Assembly (NCBI RefSeq): GCF_000723205.1
Contig: NZ_HG315671.1
Coordinates: 1,275,351-1,339,350, forward strand
DNA length: 64,000 bases
Direction of reading: 5' to 3'
DNA from: Formosa agariphila KMM 3901
GTDB taxonomy: Bacteria > Bacteroidota > Bacteroidia > Flavobacteriales > Flavobacteriaceae
Shown one piece after another: positions 37,145-46,228 of this stretch (its first letter is position 1; each line of letters begins with the position of its first letter). A program made the translations under genes and the position numbers. The notes beneath the pieces were generated by a model. It ran no database searches, was not told where the DNA came from, and worked only from the letters and a program-made list of their open reading frames with translations.

Positions 37145-37693
37145 ATGGAAACTAAAGACCAACAATTAAAATACCCAATCGGGCAGTTTAAATGTCCAAA
37201 TCCAATAACTGCTAAACATCTCGATAATTGGATTGATGTTTTAGATCAATTTCCATCACGATTAACAGCATTAATAAAACCATTAACCGATTACCAATTA
37301 GATACGGAATATAGACCTGGCGGTTGGACCATTAGACAATTAATTCATCATATTGCAGACAGTCATCACCATAGTTACACACGTTTTAAATGGAGTATTA
37401 CAGAAGATAATCCTACAATTAAAGCTTATAACCAAGATGATTGGTCTAACCTAGACGATGCTATAAACGCGCCAGTTAGTATGTCTTTAATGCATATAGA
37501 GGCTGTGCATAAACGTTTGGTATATCTCTTAAAATCTTTAAACGATAAAGAGTTAAACCGGACTTTTATTCATCCAGAAAATAACAAAACTGTGGTGCTA
37601 AAAGAAAATATAGGAATGTACGCTTGGCATAGCAGCCATCATTTTGCACATATAGTCAAAGCCTTAGAAAGCAAAGGATGGGCTAAGCTTTAA
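37145..37693 (+). CDS. YfiT/DinB-superfamily metal-dependent hydrolase or bacillithiol-transferase-like protein
   Basis: 182 residues, four-helix DinB fold. The start LKYPIGQFKCP and the blocks GGWTIRQLIHHIADSHHHSY and YAWHSSHHFAHI are hallmarks of B. subtilis YfiT. The His residues of HHIADSH and of WHSSHH bind a metal. Relatives transfer thiols such as bacillithiol onto electrophiles. Its 3' end overlaps the convergent redoxin gene by 11 bp. Confidence 0.85.
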   Translation: METKDQQLKYPIGQFKCPNPITAKHLDNWIDVLDQFPSRLTALIKPLTDYQLDTEYRPGGWTIRQLIHHIADSHHHSYTRFKWSITEDNPTIKAYNQDDWSNLDDAINAPVSMSLMHIEAVHKRLVYLLKSLNDKELNRTFIHPENNKTVVLKENIGMYAWHSSHHFAHIVKALESKGWAKL

Positions 37694-38243
37694 TCCATTT
37701 TATACCACATCCAATACTTGGCTTCTGCGGTTTTAAATTGTCAGTTTTACTAATAATACAATCTAAAGCATGGCGTATGTCTTGCCCTGTTACGGGTATG
37801 GCGTTACCTGGTCTAGAATCGTCTAATTGTCCGCGATATTTTAAAGAGTGATTCGCATCAAAAACGTAGAAATCTGGAGTGCAAGCCGCATTGTAAGCAT
37901 GAGCTACAGCTTGTGTTTCATCGTATAAATAAGGGAAAATATAGCCTTCTTTTTTAGCTGTTATTTTCATTTTATCGGGAGCATCTTGCGGATAATTTTC
38001 AACATCATTACTAGAAATAGCAATACAGTTAACACCTTTAGCTTTATAATCTGAAGCTAATGTTACAAGTTGTTTGTTTACATGAATTACAAATGGGCAA
38101 TGGTTACAAATAAAAAATATAACCGTTGCTTGGTCGCCTTTTAATTCATTTAAAGAAAGGGTTTTGTTAGAAACTGTATCTATTAAAGTAAAATCTGGAG
38201 CTTGCGTTCCTAGAGGCATCATGTTAGAAAGTGTATCGGCCAT
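37683..38243 (-). CDS. thioredoxin-like redoxin (AhpC/TSA-type) with CNHC motif
   Basis: 186 residues, no signal peptide. A peroxiredoxin/thioredoxin fold with C46-N-H-C49 (FFICNHCPFVI), CTPDFYVFD and a C-terminal tail. Such flavobacterial proteins are annotated thioredoxin family; a cytosolic thiol reductase or peroxidase role is likely. It is convergent with the YfiT gene (11-bp overlap) and divergent from the CsaA gene. Confidence 0.85.
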   Translation of the reverse strand: MADTLSNMMPLGTQAPDFTLIDTVSNKTLSLNELKGDQATVIFFICNHCPFVIHVNKQLVTLASDYKAKGVNCIAISSNDVENYPQDAPDKMKITAKKEGYIFPYLYDETQAVAHAYNAACTPDFYVFDANHSLKYRGQLDDSRPGNAIPVTGQDIRHALDCIISKTDNLKPQKPSIGCGIKWIKA

Positions 38244-38288
38244 AATTCTATTTTTATCAAAGTTCGGAATTATTTGTACTTTTAAAAA

Positions 38289-38624
38289 ATGAAATCAACT
38301 ATAAATTTTGAAGATTTTAGTGCTGTCGATTTGCGAGTAGGAACAATTATAAAAGTTGATGATTTTCCTGAAGCAAGAAATCCGGCGTACCAACTTACCA
38401 TAGATTTTGGAGAATTGGGAGTTAAAAAAACGTCAGCACAAATCACTACATTATATACAAAAGATGAATTGTTAAAACGACAAATTGTAGCTGTTGTAAA
38501 TTTTCCAAAGAAACAAGTTGCTAAATTTATGAGTGAATGTTTAGTTTTGGGAGCGGTTAAAGATAAAGATGTGATGTTGTTGCATCCAGAGCAACGCATT
38601 AAAAATGGAACTTCCGTATTGTAA
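38289..38624 (+). CDS. csaA: CsaA-type tRNA-binding domain protein
   Basis: 111 residues, a single OB-fold tRNA_bind domain: VDLRVGTIIKVDDFPEARNP, then KKTSAQIT and VVNFPKKQVAKFMSECLVLG. B. subtilis CsaA of the same size is an export-related chaperone that also binds tRNA. Three bases separate its stop from the start of the BASS transporter gene, so they are one operon with the acyltransferase. Confidence 0.9.
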   Translation: MKSTINFEDFSAVDLRVGTIIKVDDFPEARNPAYQLTIDFGELGVKKTSAQITTLYTKDELLKRQIVAVVNFPKKQVAKFMSECLVLGAVKDKDVMLLHPEQRIKNGTSVL

Positions 38625-38627
38625 TTC

Positions 38628-39548
38628 ATGCAAGATATAGATCAAGTACTCATTAATTTTGATAGTGATGGACTCTGGGTGATGAATATTGCCTTAGCAG
38701 TTGTTATGTTTGGTGTTGCCTTAGGTATTTCTTTAAGCGATTTTAAAAATTTGTTTAAAACGCCTAAAGTGATGTTAGTTGGTATTCTGTCTCAGTTTTT
38801 TTTATTGCCCTTAATCACATTTTTGTTGATTCTAGCTGTAGAACCCAAACCAAGTATCGCATTGGGTATGATGATGGTTGCAGCTTGTCCGGGGGGGAAT
38901 ATCTCAAATTTTATGACACATTTAGCACAAGGAAATTCTGCTTTGTCTGTTAGCCTAACAGCATTTTCCACGTGTATAGCTCTTGTAATGACACCATTTA
39001 ATTTTCAGTTTTATGGAAACCTATATAAACCAACATCTTATCTTTTAAAAGCAGTCGCGTTAAGTCCGATGGATTTATTAAAGCTTGTACTTTTAATTTT
39101 AGGAATCCCTTTAGTGTTAGGGATGCTAGTGCATTACTTTAAACCCAAATTGGCTTTAAAATTATCGAAAATACTCCAACCTTTTTCAATACTAGTATTT
39201 GTAGTTATTGTTATTATTGCATTTTCTAAAAATATAGATATTTTTAAAGGGTACGTTTCCGAGGTCTTGTTTTTAGGAATAGGACATAATATAATAGCAT
39301 TGGCATTAGGATTCTATGTAGCTAAAGCTTTTAAATTGTCCTATAAAAACCAAAAAACATTAGCTATAGAAACGGGAATTCAAAATTCTGGTTTAGGGTT
39401 GTTATTGATTTTTACCTTTTTTAACGGACTAGGAGGGATGGCTATTATCGCTGCGTTTTGGGGGATTTGGCATATTATTTCTGGTCTATTTTTAGCGTTA
39501 TTTTGGTCTAAACAAACACAGGTTGTACATGGGGTTAAAACAGTTTAA
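38628..39548 (+). CDS. bile acid:sodium symporter (BASS) family transporter
   Basis: 306 residues with nine to ten membrane helices. Two family marks are clear: AACPGGNISNFMTHLAQGN (crossing helix and sodium site, about 85-103) and IETGIQNSGLGLLL (about 247-260). BASS carriers move organic acids with sodium; substrates range from bile acids to pyruvate and pantoate, and none can be chosen here. The gene follows csaA by 3 bp and overlaps the acyltransferase gene by about 20 bp. Confidence 0.88.
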   Translation: MQDIDQVLINFDSDGLWVMNIALAVVMFGVALGISLSDFKNLFKTPKVMLVGILSQFFLLPLITFLLILAVEPKPSIALGMMMVAACPGGNISNFMTHLAQGNSALSVSLTAFSTCIALVMTPFNFQFYGNLYKPTSYLLKAVALSPMDLLKLVLLILGIPLVLGMLVHYFKPKLALKLSKILQPFSILVFVVIVIIAFSKNIDIFKGYVSEVLFLGIGHNIIALALGFYVAKAFKLSYKNQKTLAIETGIQNSGLGLLLIFTFFNGLGGMAIIAAFWGIWHIISGLFLALFWSKQTQVVHGVKTV

Positions 39549-40566
39549 ATTACATGCCGTTAGGGCTTATATTTCTGTAGGATTATTTTTTTATTATAAA
39601 CAAATACACGTAAAAGGCGCAGAATTTGTACCTAAAGCGAAACCTGTTTTAATTCTGTCTAATCATCAAAATGCATTATTAGATCCTTTATTAATAGCTA
39701 CACAGTCTAAGCGGTTTTGTTATTATTTAACTCGCGCTGCTGTTTTTCAAAAACCATTTATTTCTAAATTATTAAAAGGATTGAATATGCTTCCTGTTTA
39801 TCGTGTTCGCGATGGGTGGCAAACAATAACGAATAATAATGCCGTTTTCGAAACCTGTAAAGGATTATTAAAGAATAACGAAGCACTTGTTATTTTCCCA
39901 GAAGGGAGTCATAATCTTAATCGGAAAGTGCGTCCATTAAGTAAAGGATTTACACGTATTATTTTAGACACGCTTGAAGTTTACCCTGATTTAGATTTAC
40001 AATTGCTGCCTGTTGGTGTAAATTACATTAGTCCGGAAGATTATGCCGATAGTATGTTGTTAAATATAGGAAAACCTATTTCTGCACAACGTTATCGTCA
40101 TTTAGAAAAAACGGAAGCGGTTATTGCTTTAAAACGAGACATTCAAAACGAAATTCAATTACTTACAACGCATATTGCAGATAATCATGATGAGGTTGTT
40201 TCTACTTTAGTTAACGAAGAAGCCGATTTTTTAAATCCTGATGCTATAAATCATTATTTGGAGCATGATGAGAAAGTCTCTGATTTTGAAGTTAAGCGTT
40301 CTGTTTTTGAACCTCTTGGAACAGGGTTTAGATTCCTGCTTAAATTGGTGTTGTTACCTGTGTATGCTTTATGGAAGTTAGTATTACAACCCAAAATAAA
40401 GGAAAAAGAATTTACAGGAACTTTTAGATTTGCAGTAGGGTTAACAGCTGTACCGTTATGGTTATTAATTGTACTATTAATTATTGGGATGAATTTAGGG
40501 TGGCCTATAGCTTTAGGAAGCGTATTAGTGGTATGTGTTATTGCACTTGTAGCCGTTAAACTATAG
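39529..40566 (+). CDS. PlsC-type lysophospholipid acyltransferase
   Basis: 345 residues from the ATG at 39529; a TTG two codons earlier in the same frame is an unlikely start. The acyltransferase box NHQNALLDP (HxxxxD), IFPEGSH and a VGVNYISPE block are conserved. Two C-terminal hydrophobic segments lie near 285-340. It should acylate glycerol-phosphate lipids or a related acceptor at the inner membrane. It overlaps the BASS gene by 20 bp. Confidence 0.87.
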   Translation: MGLKQFKLHAVRAYISVGLFFYYKQIHVKGAEFVPKAKPVLILSNHQNALLDPLLIATQSKRFCYYLTRAAVFQKPFISKLLKGLNMLPVYRVRDGWQTITNNNAVFETCKGLLKNNEALVIFPEGSHNLNRKVRPLSKGFTRIILDTLEVYPDLDLQLLPVGVNYISPEDYADSMLLNIGKPISAQRYRHLEKTEAVIALKRDIQNEIQLLTTHIADNHDEVVSTLVNEEADFLNPDAINHYLEHDEKVSDFEVKRSVFEPLGTGFRFLLKLVLLPVYALWKLVLQPKIKEKEFTGTFRFAVGLTAVPLWLLIVLLIIGMNLGWPIALGSVLVVCVIALVAVKL

Positions 40567-40584
40567 CTTGTTAAAACAGAGCAT

Positions 40585-40612
40585 AAAAAAACCGTTACTA
40601 ATGCAACGGTTT
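40585..40612 (-). terminator. terminator after DUF3276 gene, also behind the acyltransferase operon
   Basis: An 8-bp stem (40589-40596 with 40605-40612, core AAACCGTT/AACGGTTT) with an 8-nt loop and a T run on the minus strand. Confidence 0.75.
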
Positions 40613-40634
40613 AATTGGTATATATGAAATACGA

Positions 40635-41030
40635 TTAGATATCATCGAAACTAATATCTGTGAATTTTTCTGGAGAATTTGCTTCAGCTTCAACTGAAAT
40701 TTCTACGTGATTATCTTCGTACTCTTTTTTGAAATCTTTTTGGTGACGTTCACTAATTACTTCATCGCCTTTCTCATCAATAATGTAATCTGTCATTTCA
40801 TTTAAAATATCTCTAAACTCAGAAAAATCTTCTTTGTATAAGTATATTTTGTGCTTTTTGTAGTGGAACGACCCGTCGTCGTTTGTGAATTTTTTACTTT
40901 CAGTAATTGTTAAATAATAATCTCCTGCTTTTGTAGCTCTAACATCAAAAAAATATGTTCGTCTCCCCGCTCTTAATACTTTAGAAAAAATCTCCTCTTT
41001 CTCCATCATGTCCTTACTATCCATACTCAT
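40635..41030 (-). CDS. DUF3276 PUR-alpha-like nucleic-acid-binding protein
   Basis: 131 residues. The core EEIFSKVLRAGRRTYFFDVRAT then DYYLTITESKK and HYKKHKIYLYKEDF match DUF3276, structurally related to PUR-alpha and to Borrelia BpuR, so it probably binds single-stranded DNA or RNA. The C-terminal tail is acidic. Met 1, Met 3, Met 8 or Met 9 could be the start; the conserved part begins after Met 9. Single gene. Confidence 0.87.
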   Translation of the reverse strand: MSMDSKDMMEKEEIFSKVLRAGRRTYFFDVRATKAGDYYLTITESKKFTNDDGSFHYKKHKIYLYKEDFSEFRDILNEMTDYIIDEKGDEVISERHQKDFKKEYEDNHVEISVEAEANSPEKFTDISFDDI

Positions 41031-41141
41031 ATTTACTATTAATAAGATTTAAAAATGTTTAATTTAAGTTTTTAAAATTATTTATTTTGGTAAATCAATT
41101 TCCTTTCAAAAATCTAAAAAAAAGATATACTAACCAACAAA

Positions 41142-42902
41142 TTACGATATTTCTTTTTCACTAAGTTGCTTTAAATATAAGGTTTTATAATAACCTTCTG
41201 TATTAATTAATGTCTTATGAGAACCTTGCTGAAGAATTTTACCATCGTCTAAAACAATAATCTTATCTGCATTTTTAGCTGAAGACACACGGTGACTTAC
41301 AATTACGGTGGTTTTTCCAGCTGCTACACGATATAAATTTTTAAGAATTTTTTCTTCAGTTTCTGTATCTACCGCCGATAAGCAATCGTCGAATAATAAT
41401 ATTTTAGGATCTTTAATTATGGCTCTGGCAATAGAAACACGTTGTTTTTGTCCGCCAGAAAGTGTAATCCCACGTTCTCCTAAAACGGTATCGTAACCTT
41501 TTGCAAATTTTGAAATATTGCCATGAACTTGGGCGAGTTTTGCTGCTTGAATTACGTTTTCGTCTGTAGCATCTTCTTTTCCAAATTTAATATTGTTTTT
41601 AATTGAATCTGAAAACAAGAATGCATCTTGAGGCACATAACCTATACTATCGCGTAGACTGTATAAGTTGAGGTCTTTAATGGCTGTGTTATCAATTGAA
41701 ATAATACCTGAATTACAATCGTATAATCTCCCGATGAGGTCTAGAATAGTCGATTTACCAGAACCTGTTTTTCCAATTATAGCTAAAGTTTCGCCATGAT
41801 TTATGGTAAAACTAATGTCTTTTAAAGCTTCTATATTGGTGTCGTCGTAAGTAAAGGATACCTTTTTAAATTCGATATTCCCATGAATGTTTGAAGGTGT
41901 TTCGTTATGATTTTGAATTTCTGGTTCTAAATCTAAAAACTCATTGATTCTGGCTTGAGAAGCTTCAGCTTGCTGAATAATAGACGTTACCCATCCTACA
42001 GTGGCTACAGGCCAGGTAAGCATGTTTACGTAAATAATAAATTCAGCAATGGTTCCTAAACTTTCTATTTCTCCGTCTATATATTGTTTCCCGCCAATGT
42101 AAATTACAATTAAATTACTTAATCCTATAAGTAAAACCATCATAGGAAAAAACAAAGCTTGTATGCGAACTAAGGCCAATTGTTTGTCTTTACTTCCTTG
42201 TGAAAGGGCTTCAAAATTTTCTGAAGTTTGAACTTCTATGCCGTTGGCTTTAATTACAGAAATACCACTAAAACTCTCTTGCGTAAATGTGGATAGTTTA
42301 GACAAATACACTTGTACAATGGTACTACGTTTATGAATTTCTTTACTCAGTTTGTAAATAGCGAACGATAAAAACGGAAGCGGTAAAATAGTGTAGAGTG
42401 TAAGTGTAGGTGCTTCGCTATACATATATAATAGCGCAATAATAAAGAGGGTAATAGTGTTAATCGTGTACATGATTGCTGGACCCGCATACATTCTTAC
42501 ACGACTAACGTCTTCACTAATCCTATTCATTAAATCTCCAGTTCTATTTTTCTTATAGAAGTTTAAAGACAAGCGTTGATATTGCTGATAGATTTCGTTT
42601 TTTAAATCGAATTCTATATGTCTGGACATATTAATGATAGTTTGTCGCATTAAGAAGGTAAATAACCCAGCAATTATGGCGGCTCCTATTATATATAGAA
42701 TGTCTTCTAAGAGTTCTGCACGAACCACAGATACTTCTGTAATTGTACCAGCTTTATAATCTTCAACGACTTTAAATATTTCTCGAACAAATCGCGGGGT
42801 AACCAACATAAAAATGCGGGCAATTATAGTAATGGCGATTCCGAAAAGTAATTGATATTTGTATTTAAGAAAGTATTTGTTAACGTGTTTTAGGGCTTTC
42901 AT
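41142..42902 (-). CDS. ABC exporter (fused membrane and ATPase domains), Walker B Asp variant
   Basis: 586 residues: six membrane helices (about 15-310) and a nucleotide-binding domain (about 335-580). Walker A GKTGSGKST and signature LSGGQKQRVSIARA are intact. Walker B reads ILLFDDCLSAVD, so the usual catalytic Glu after the Walker B Asp is Asp, as in the weaker half of heterodimeric exporters such as MdlA. No partner gene is beside it. Likely exports a lipid or drug; substrate unknown. It is followed 111 bp later by the DUF3276 gene. Confidence 0.88.
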   Translation of the reverse strand: MKALKHVNKYFLKYKYQLLFGIAITIIARIFMLVTPRFVREIFKVVEDYKAGTITEVSVVRAELLEDILYIIGAAIIAGLFTFLMRQTIINMSRHIEFDLKNEIYQQYQRLSLNFYKKNRTGDLMNRISEDVSRVRMYAGPAIMYTINTITLFIIALLYMYSEAPTLTLYTILPLPFLSFAIYKLSKEIHKRSTIVQVYLSKLSTFTQESFSGISVIKANGIEVQTSENFEALSQGSKDKQLALVRIQALFFPMMVLLIGLSNLIVIYIGGKQYIDGEIESLGTIAEFIIYVNMLTWPVATVGWVTSIIQQAEASQARINEFLDLEPEIQNHNETPSNIHGNIEFKKVSFTYDDTNIEALKDISFTINHGETLAIIGKTGSGKSTILDLIGRLYDCNSGIISIDNTAIKDLNLYSLRDSIGYVPQDAFLFSDSIKNNIKFGKEDATDENVIQAAKLAQVHGNISKFAKGYDTVLGERGITLSGGQKQRVSIARAIIKDPKILLFDDCLSAVDTETEEKILKNLYRVAAGKTTVIVSHRVSSAKNADKIIVLDDGKILQQGSHKTLINTEGYYKTLYLKQLSEKEIS

Positions 42903-42957
42903 TAACCGTTTTGTTTATTTTTTAATTTAATAAATTCACATTTTAACATCTGTCTTA

Positions 42958-42988
42958 TTGAAAATATGATAATATTGATATAGATTTG
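42958..42988 (+). promoter_or_regulatory. Bacteroidota promoter of the leucine dehydrogenase gene
   Basis: TTG (42958-42960), a 20-bp spacer and TAGATTTG (42981-42988). Inferred start near 42995, leader about 50 nt. Confidence 0.65.
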
Positions 42989-43045
42989 CAGATGTATTTT
43001 ATTAATATATCAAAAACAATCAATACAAATTAATACATAATTAAA

Positions 43046-44149
43046 ATGGTTTCAGAGGTTTTAAATGCAAATGAATTGTATAAAGTCGACCCAGTATTCG
43101 GCCAACAATCATTTAATAATCATGAGCAAATTGTTTTTTGCAATGACAAAGATACAGGTTTAAAAGCAATTATTGGTATTCATAACACGGTATTAGGACC
43201 TGCATTAGGAGGAACTAGAATGTGGAATTATAATAACGAATGGGAAGCACTAAACGATGTGTTGCGTTTATCTCGCGGGATGACTTATAAAGCTGCCGTA
43301 ACTGGATTAAATCTTGGTGGTGGTAAAGCTGTTATTATAGGTGACGCTAAAACACAAAAGACACCCGAGTTAATGAAACGATTTGGTGAGTTTGTGAATT
43401 CATTAGGAGGGAAATACATTACAGCTGAAGATGTAGGTATGGAAACTTCAGATATGGATTTAGTTCACGAAGTTACACCTTATGTTACGGGTATTTCTGA
43501 ATCTAAAGGTGGTGCAGGAAATCCATCTCCTGTAACAGCTTATGGCGTGTATATGGGAATGAAAGCTGCTGCGAAATTTAAATTCGGAACAGATAATCTT
43601 GAAGGAAAATCTATTTTGGTTCAAGGTATTGGTCACGTAGGAGAAACGTTAGTAGACTATTTAACTAAAGAAGGTGCTAAAGTTATTATTAGTGATATTA
43701 GCGAAGCACGATTAGAAACGGTAAGTAAATTGTACGGTGCAACAATTTATAGAGGTTCAGATTTATATAGTGAAGCTGTAGATATTTATGCGCCTTGTGC
43801 ATTAGGTGCTACAATTAACGACGATACTGTAAATAAAATTCAGGCACAAGTTATTGCGGGTGCAGCAAACAATCAGTTAGCTAACGAGCAAATTCATGGT
43901 GCTATTTTACAAGATCGTGGCATTGTGTATGCTCCAGATTTCTTAATTAATGCCGGTGGTATTATTAACGTATATGCAGAAATTGCCAAATACGGTAAAG
44001 ACGAGATTATGAGTAAAACTCAAAATATTTATAACACAACGTTAGAAATTCTTACTAATGCCGATACACATAAAATAACAACAAATCAAGCAGCATTATA
44101 TGTAGCTAAAGCTAGAATAGATGCACGAAAAAAAGAGAATAATAAATAA
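43046..44149 (+). CDS. leucine (branched-chain amino acid) dehydrogenase
   Basis: 367 residues of the Glu/Leu/Phe/Val dehydrogenase family. The GPALGGTRMW block, the catalytic-Lys segment TGLNLGGGKAVIIGD (about 91-105) and the NAD-binding VQGIGHVGETLVDYL (about 192-206) are visible, along with ADFLINAGGIINV near 300. It deaminates leucine and other branched-chain amino acids to keto acids. Single gene with its own promoter and a terminator at 44180. Confidence 0.92.
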   Translation: MVSEVLNANELYKVDPVFGQQSFNNHEQIVFCNDKDTGLKAIIGIHNTVLGPALGGTRMWNYNNEWEALNDVLRLSRGMTYKAAVTGLNLGGGKAVIIGDAKTQKTPELMKRFGEFVNSLGGKYITAEDVGMETSDMDLVHEVTPYVTGISESKGGAGNPSPVTAYGVYMGMKAAAKFKFGTDNLEGKSILVQGIGHVGETLVDYLTKEGAKVIISDISEARLETVSKLYGATIYRGSDLYSEAVDIYAPCALGATINDDTVNKIQAQVIAGAANNQLANEQIHGAILQDRGIVYAPDFLINAGGIINVYAEIAKYGKDEIMSKTQNIYNTTLEILTNADTHKITTNQAALYVAKARIDARKKENNK

Positions 44150-44169
44150 TGTTATTTGATTAAAAACCT

Positions 44170-44177
44170 TATTTTTG
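44170..44177 (+). promoter_or_regulatory. -7 box of the nusB operon overlapping the leucine dehydrogenase terminator
   Basis: TATTTTTG ends two bases before the terminator hairpin (44180-44204). A start 6-8 nt downstream would fall inside the left arm. Confidence 0.5.
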
Positions 44178-44179
44178 CA

Positions 44180-44211
44180 GCCGAAAGTTAATTTAACTTT
44201 CGGCTTTTTTT
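44180..44211 (+). terminator. terminator after leucine dehydrogenase
   Basis: A 9-bp stem GCCGAAAGT/ACTTTCGGC (44180-44188 with 44196-44204), 7-nt loop, then seven Ts. Confidence 0.88.
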
Positions 44212-44275
44212 ATTTAACGGCCTGTAAGGCTATCATTCATACTCCAGTAATGGAGGTTAAAAGTTCTTTGTAACT

Positions 44276-45220
44276 ATGCTTAATAGAAGACATATTCGCG
44301 TAAAAGTAATGCAAACCATCTATGCCTTTAAAGGTGGTGAAAGTGATGATTTTAAAAACGATGAAAAGTTTTTAGTTAATAGTTTTGACGATATGTATCA
44401 TTTATATCTGTTACAATTATCATTACTTATTGAGGTTCAAAAACGAGTTGAAAACCAAATCGATAAATCTCAATTAAAGCATCTTGCAACGTCGGAAGAT
44501 AAAGACCCTAATAAGAAATTAGTTAATAATGAAGTACTACAGTTGTTAAGATACAACCGTACTTTAGGAGATACCATTAGAACTTATGGTGTAGATAACT
44601 GGGAGCTAGATAACGAATATGTAGACGTTATTTATAAAGCAATCCTTGCTAGCGATATTTATGCAGAGTACATGAAAACGCGTACTTCTGACTTTAAAAC
44701 AGACAAAAACTTTATTGTAGATGTGTTTAAAGAAATTATCGCACCAAACGAAAAACTTTACGATTATTTAGAAGATAAGAATTTAACGTGGTTAGACGAT
44801 TTACCAACAGTAAATACAACTATTTTAAAATTATTACGCAAAATTAAACCGGATGTTGCCGATTCTTATTTCACACCTAAATTATATAAAGATTTAGATG
44901 ATAAAGCATTTGGAGTAAGCTTGTTTAAAAAGACCATTTTAAGCCAGACAAAATTAAATGCAGAAATAGATAATAAAGCAAAAAATTGGGAAGCCGATCG
45001 TATTGCTCAAATCGATTATATATTAATGCAGATGGCAGTTTGCGAGCTTAACAATTTTCCGTCTATTCCTGTTAAAGTAACTATTAACGAATATTTGGAA
45101 ATTGCAAAAGAGTACTCTACACCAAAAAGTAGCATCTTTATTAATGGTATTTTAGATAAATTAGTAAAAGAATATCAAGAAAAAGGAACTTTAAATAAAG
45201 TTGGACGCGGGTTGATGTAG
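44276..45220 (+). CDS. nusB: transcription antitermination protein NusB (long Bacteroidota form)
   Basis: 314 residues, longer than the 140 of E. coli NusB because of an extra region after the first helices; the NusB fold is in the C-terminal half, with RIAQIDYILMQMAVCEL and KVTINEYLEIAKEYSTPKSSIFINGILD. The start LNRRHIRVKVMQTIYAF matches the family. NusB with NusE binds boxA of rRNA leaders. First gene of an operon with DUF1573 and yajC. Confidence 0.92.
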   Translation: MLNRRHIRVKVMQTIYAFKGGESDDFKNDEKFLVNSFDDMYHLYLLQLSLLIEVQKRVENQIDKSQLKHLATSEDKDPNKKLVNNEVLQLLRYNRTLGDTIRTYGVDNWELDNEYVDVIYKAILASDIYAEYMKTRTSDFKTDKNFIVDVFKEIIAPNEKLYDYLEDKNLTWLDDLPTVNTTILKLLRKIKPDVADSYFTPKLYKDLDDKAFGVSLFKKTILSQTKLNAEIDNKAKNWEADRIAQIDYILMQMAVCELNNFPSIPVKVTINEYLEIAKEYSTPKSSIFINGILDKLVKEYQEKGTLNKVGRGLM

Positions 45221-45265
45221 TTATAAATTATTAGTATTTTTAAACCCTAAATAAATATAATTATT

Positions 45266-45760
45266 ATGAAAAAAGTAATATTAGGATTAAGCGCATTTTG
45301 CTTAATCGCTTTTACATCTTGTAAAGAGGACGCTTCTAAAAAAGTAAATGAAGAAAACGTAGTTGTTGCGGCAGAACGTGATGCAAATTCATCTAAATTT
45401 CCTCAAATTACATTTACTGAAACAGAACATGATTTTGGTACTATTGAATCTAAAGCTAATGTAGAAACTGTTTTCGAATATAAAAATACAGGAGAAGCTC
45501 CTTTAGTTATTACAAATATTGCAAGTTCTTGTGGTTGTACAGTGCCTCAAGATTGGAGTAAAGCACCTTTAGCTCCAGGAGAGTCTGGGAAATTTACAGT
45601 AAAATTTAATGGGTCTGGAGCAAATAATGTAACAAAGACAATTACAGTAACTTCTAACACACAGACAGGTAAAGATATGGTTAAAATTAAAGCTTTTGTT
45701 AAGCCAGATGCTAATGCCGCTTCTAATAGTAATTTAGCAACACCTCAAATCCAATCTTAA
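45266..45760 (+). CDS. DUF1573 lipoprotein
   Basis: 164 residues. Lipoprotein signal ending FTSC19, then a DUF1573 Ig-like domain with ITNIASSCGCTVPQ and LAPGESGKFTVKF. The conserved SCGC pair may form a disulfide. Placed between nusB and yajC, a frequent order in Flavobacteriia; function unknown. It sits 2 bp before yajC. Confidence 0.88.
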   Translation: MKKVILGLSAFCLIAFTSCKEDASKKVNEENVVVAAERDANSSKFPQITFTETEHDFGTIESKANVETVFEYKNTGEAPLVITNIASSCGCTVPQDWSKAPLAPGESGKFTVKFNGSGANNVTKTITVTSNTQTGKDMVKIKAFVKPDANAASNSNLATPQIQS

Positions 45761-45762
45761 TA

Positions 45763-46053
45763 ATGGGAGAAATAAGTCAATTTTTACCGTTTATTTTAAT
45801 GTTTGTGGTTGTGTACTTCTTTATGATTGCACCACAGATGAAACGTCAGAAAAAAGAAAAGAAATTCGCTAGCGAGTTAAAACGCGGCGATCGTGTAATC
45901 ACTAAAAGTGGTATGCATGGAAAAATTGTCGATTTAATGGATAAAGACAATACTTGCGTTATTGAAACACTTGCAGGTAAAATTAAGTTTGAACGTTCAT
46001 CTATTTCTATGGAGATGAGCTCTGCTTTAAATAAAACTGAAGTCGTTAAATAA
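45763..46053 (+). CDS. yajC: preprotein translocase subunit YajC
   Basis: 96 residues. One N-terminal membrane helix (about 8-25) and the YajC block APQMKRQKKEKKFASELKRGDRVIT, then GMHGKIVDL. YajC associates with SecDF at the inner membrane. Last gene of the nusB operon, ended by a hairpin. Confidence 0.93.
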   Translation: MGEISQFLPFILMFVVVYFFMIAPQMKRQKKEKKFASELKRGDRVITKSGMHGKIVDLMDKDNTCVIETLAGKIKFERSSISMEMSSALNKTEVVK

Positions 46054-46074
46054 ACATAACGTTTATAATATTTT

Positions 46075-46104
46075 AAAAAGGCTATCTGTTTGGGTAGCCT
46101 TTTT
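46075..46104 (+). terminator. terminator after yajC
   Basis: A 12-bp stem with one G-T pair (46075-46086 with 46093-46104, core AAGGCTA), then a T run. Confidence 0.85.
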
Positions 46105-46174
46105 ATATTTAGAAGCATTAACCCCGTTCTAAGTCAATGGCTTTAAAAGGACTTTGAATTGTGTTAAAGCATAA

Positions 46175-46211
46175 AAATAAGGTCTTAATGAACATCATTA
46201 AAACCTTATTT
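46175..46211 (-). terminator. terminator after the DUF4252 operon
   Basis: A long stem (46175-46191 with 46195-46211, core AATAAGGT-TTAATGA, one mismatch) with a 3-nt loop and an A/T-rich arm, on the minus side. Confidence 0.7.
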
Positions 46212-46228
46212 ATTTAGGTAATAAATTT

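Noticed and set aside
38282-38629. A 115-codon minus-strand frame opposite csaA
   Set aside because: Exact antisense of a conserved tRNA-binding domain gene; the plus strand carries the family motifs.
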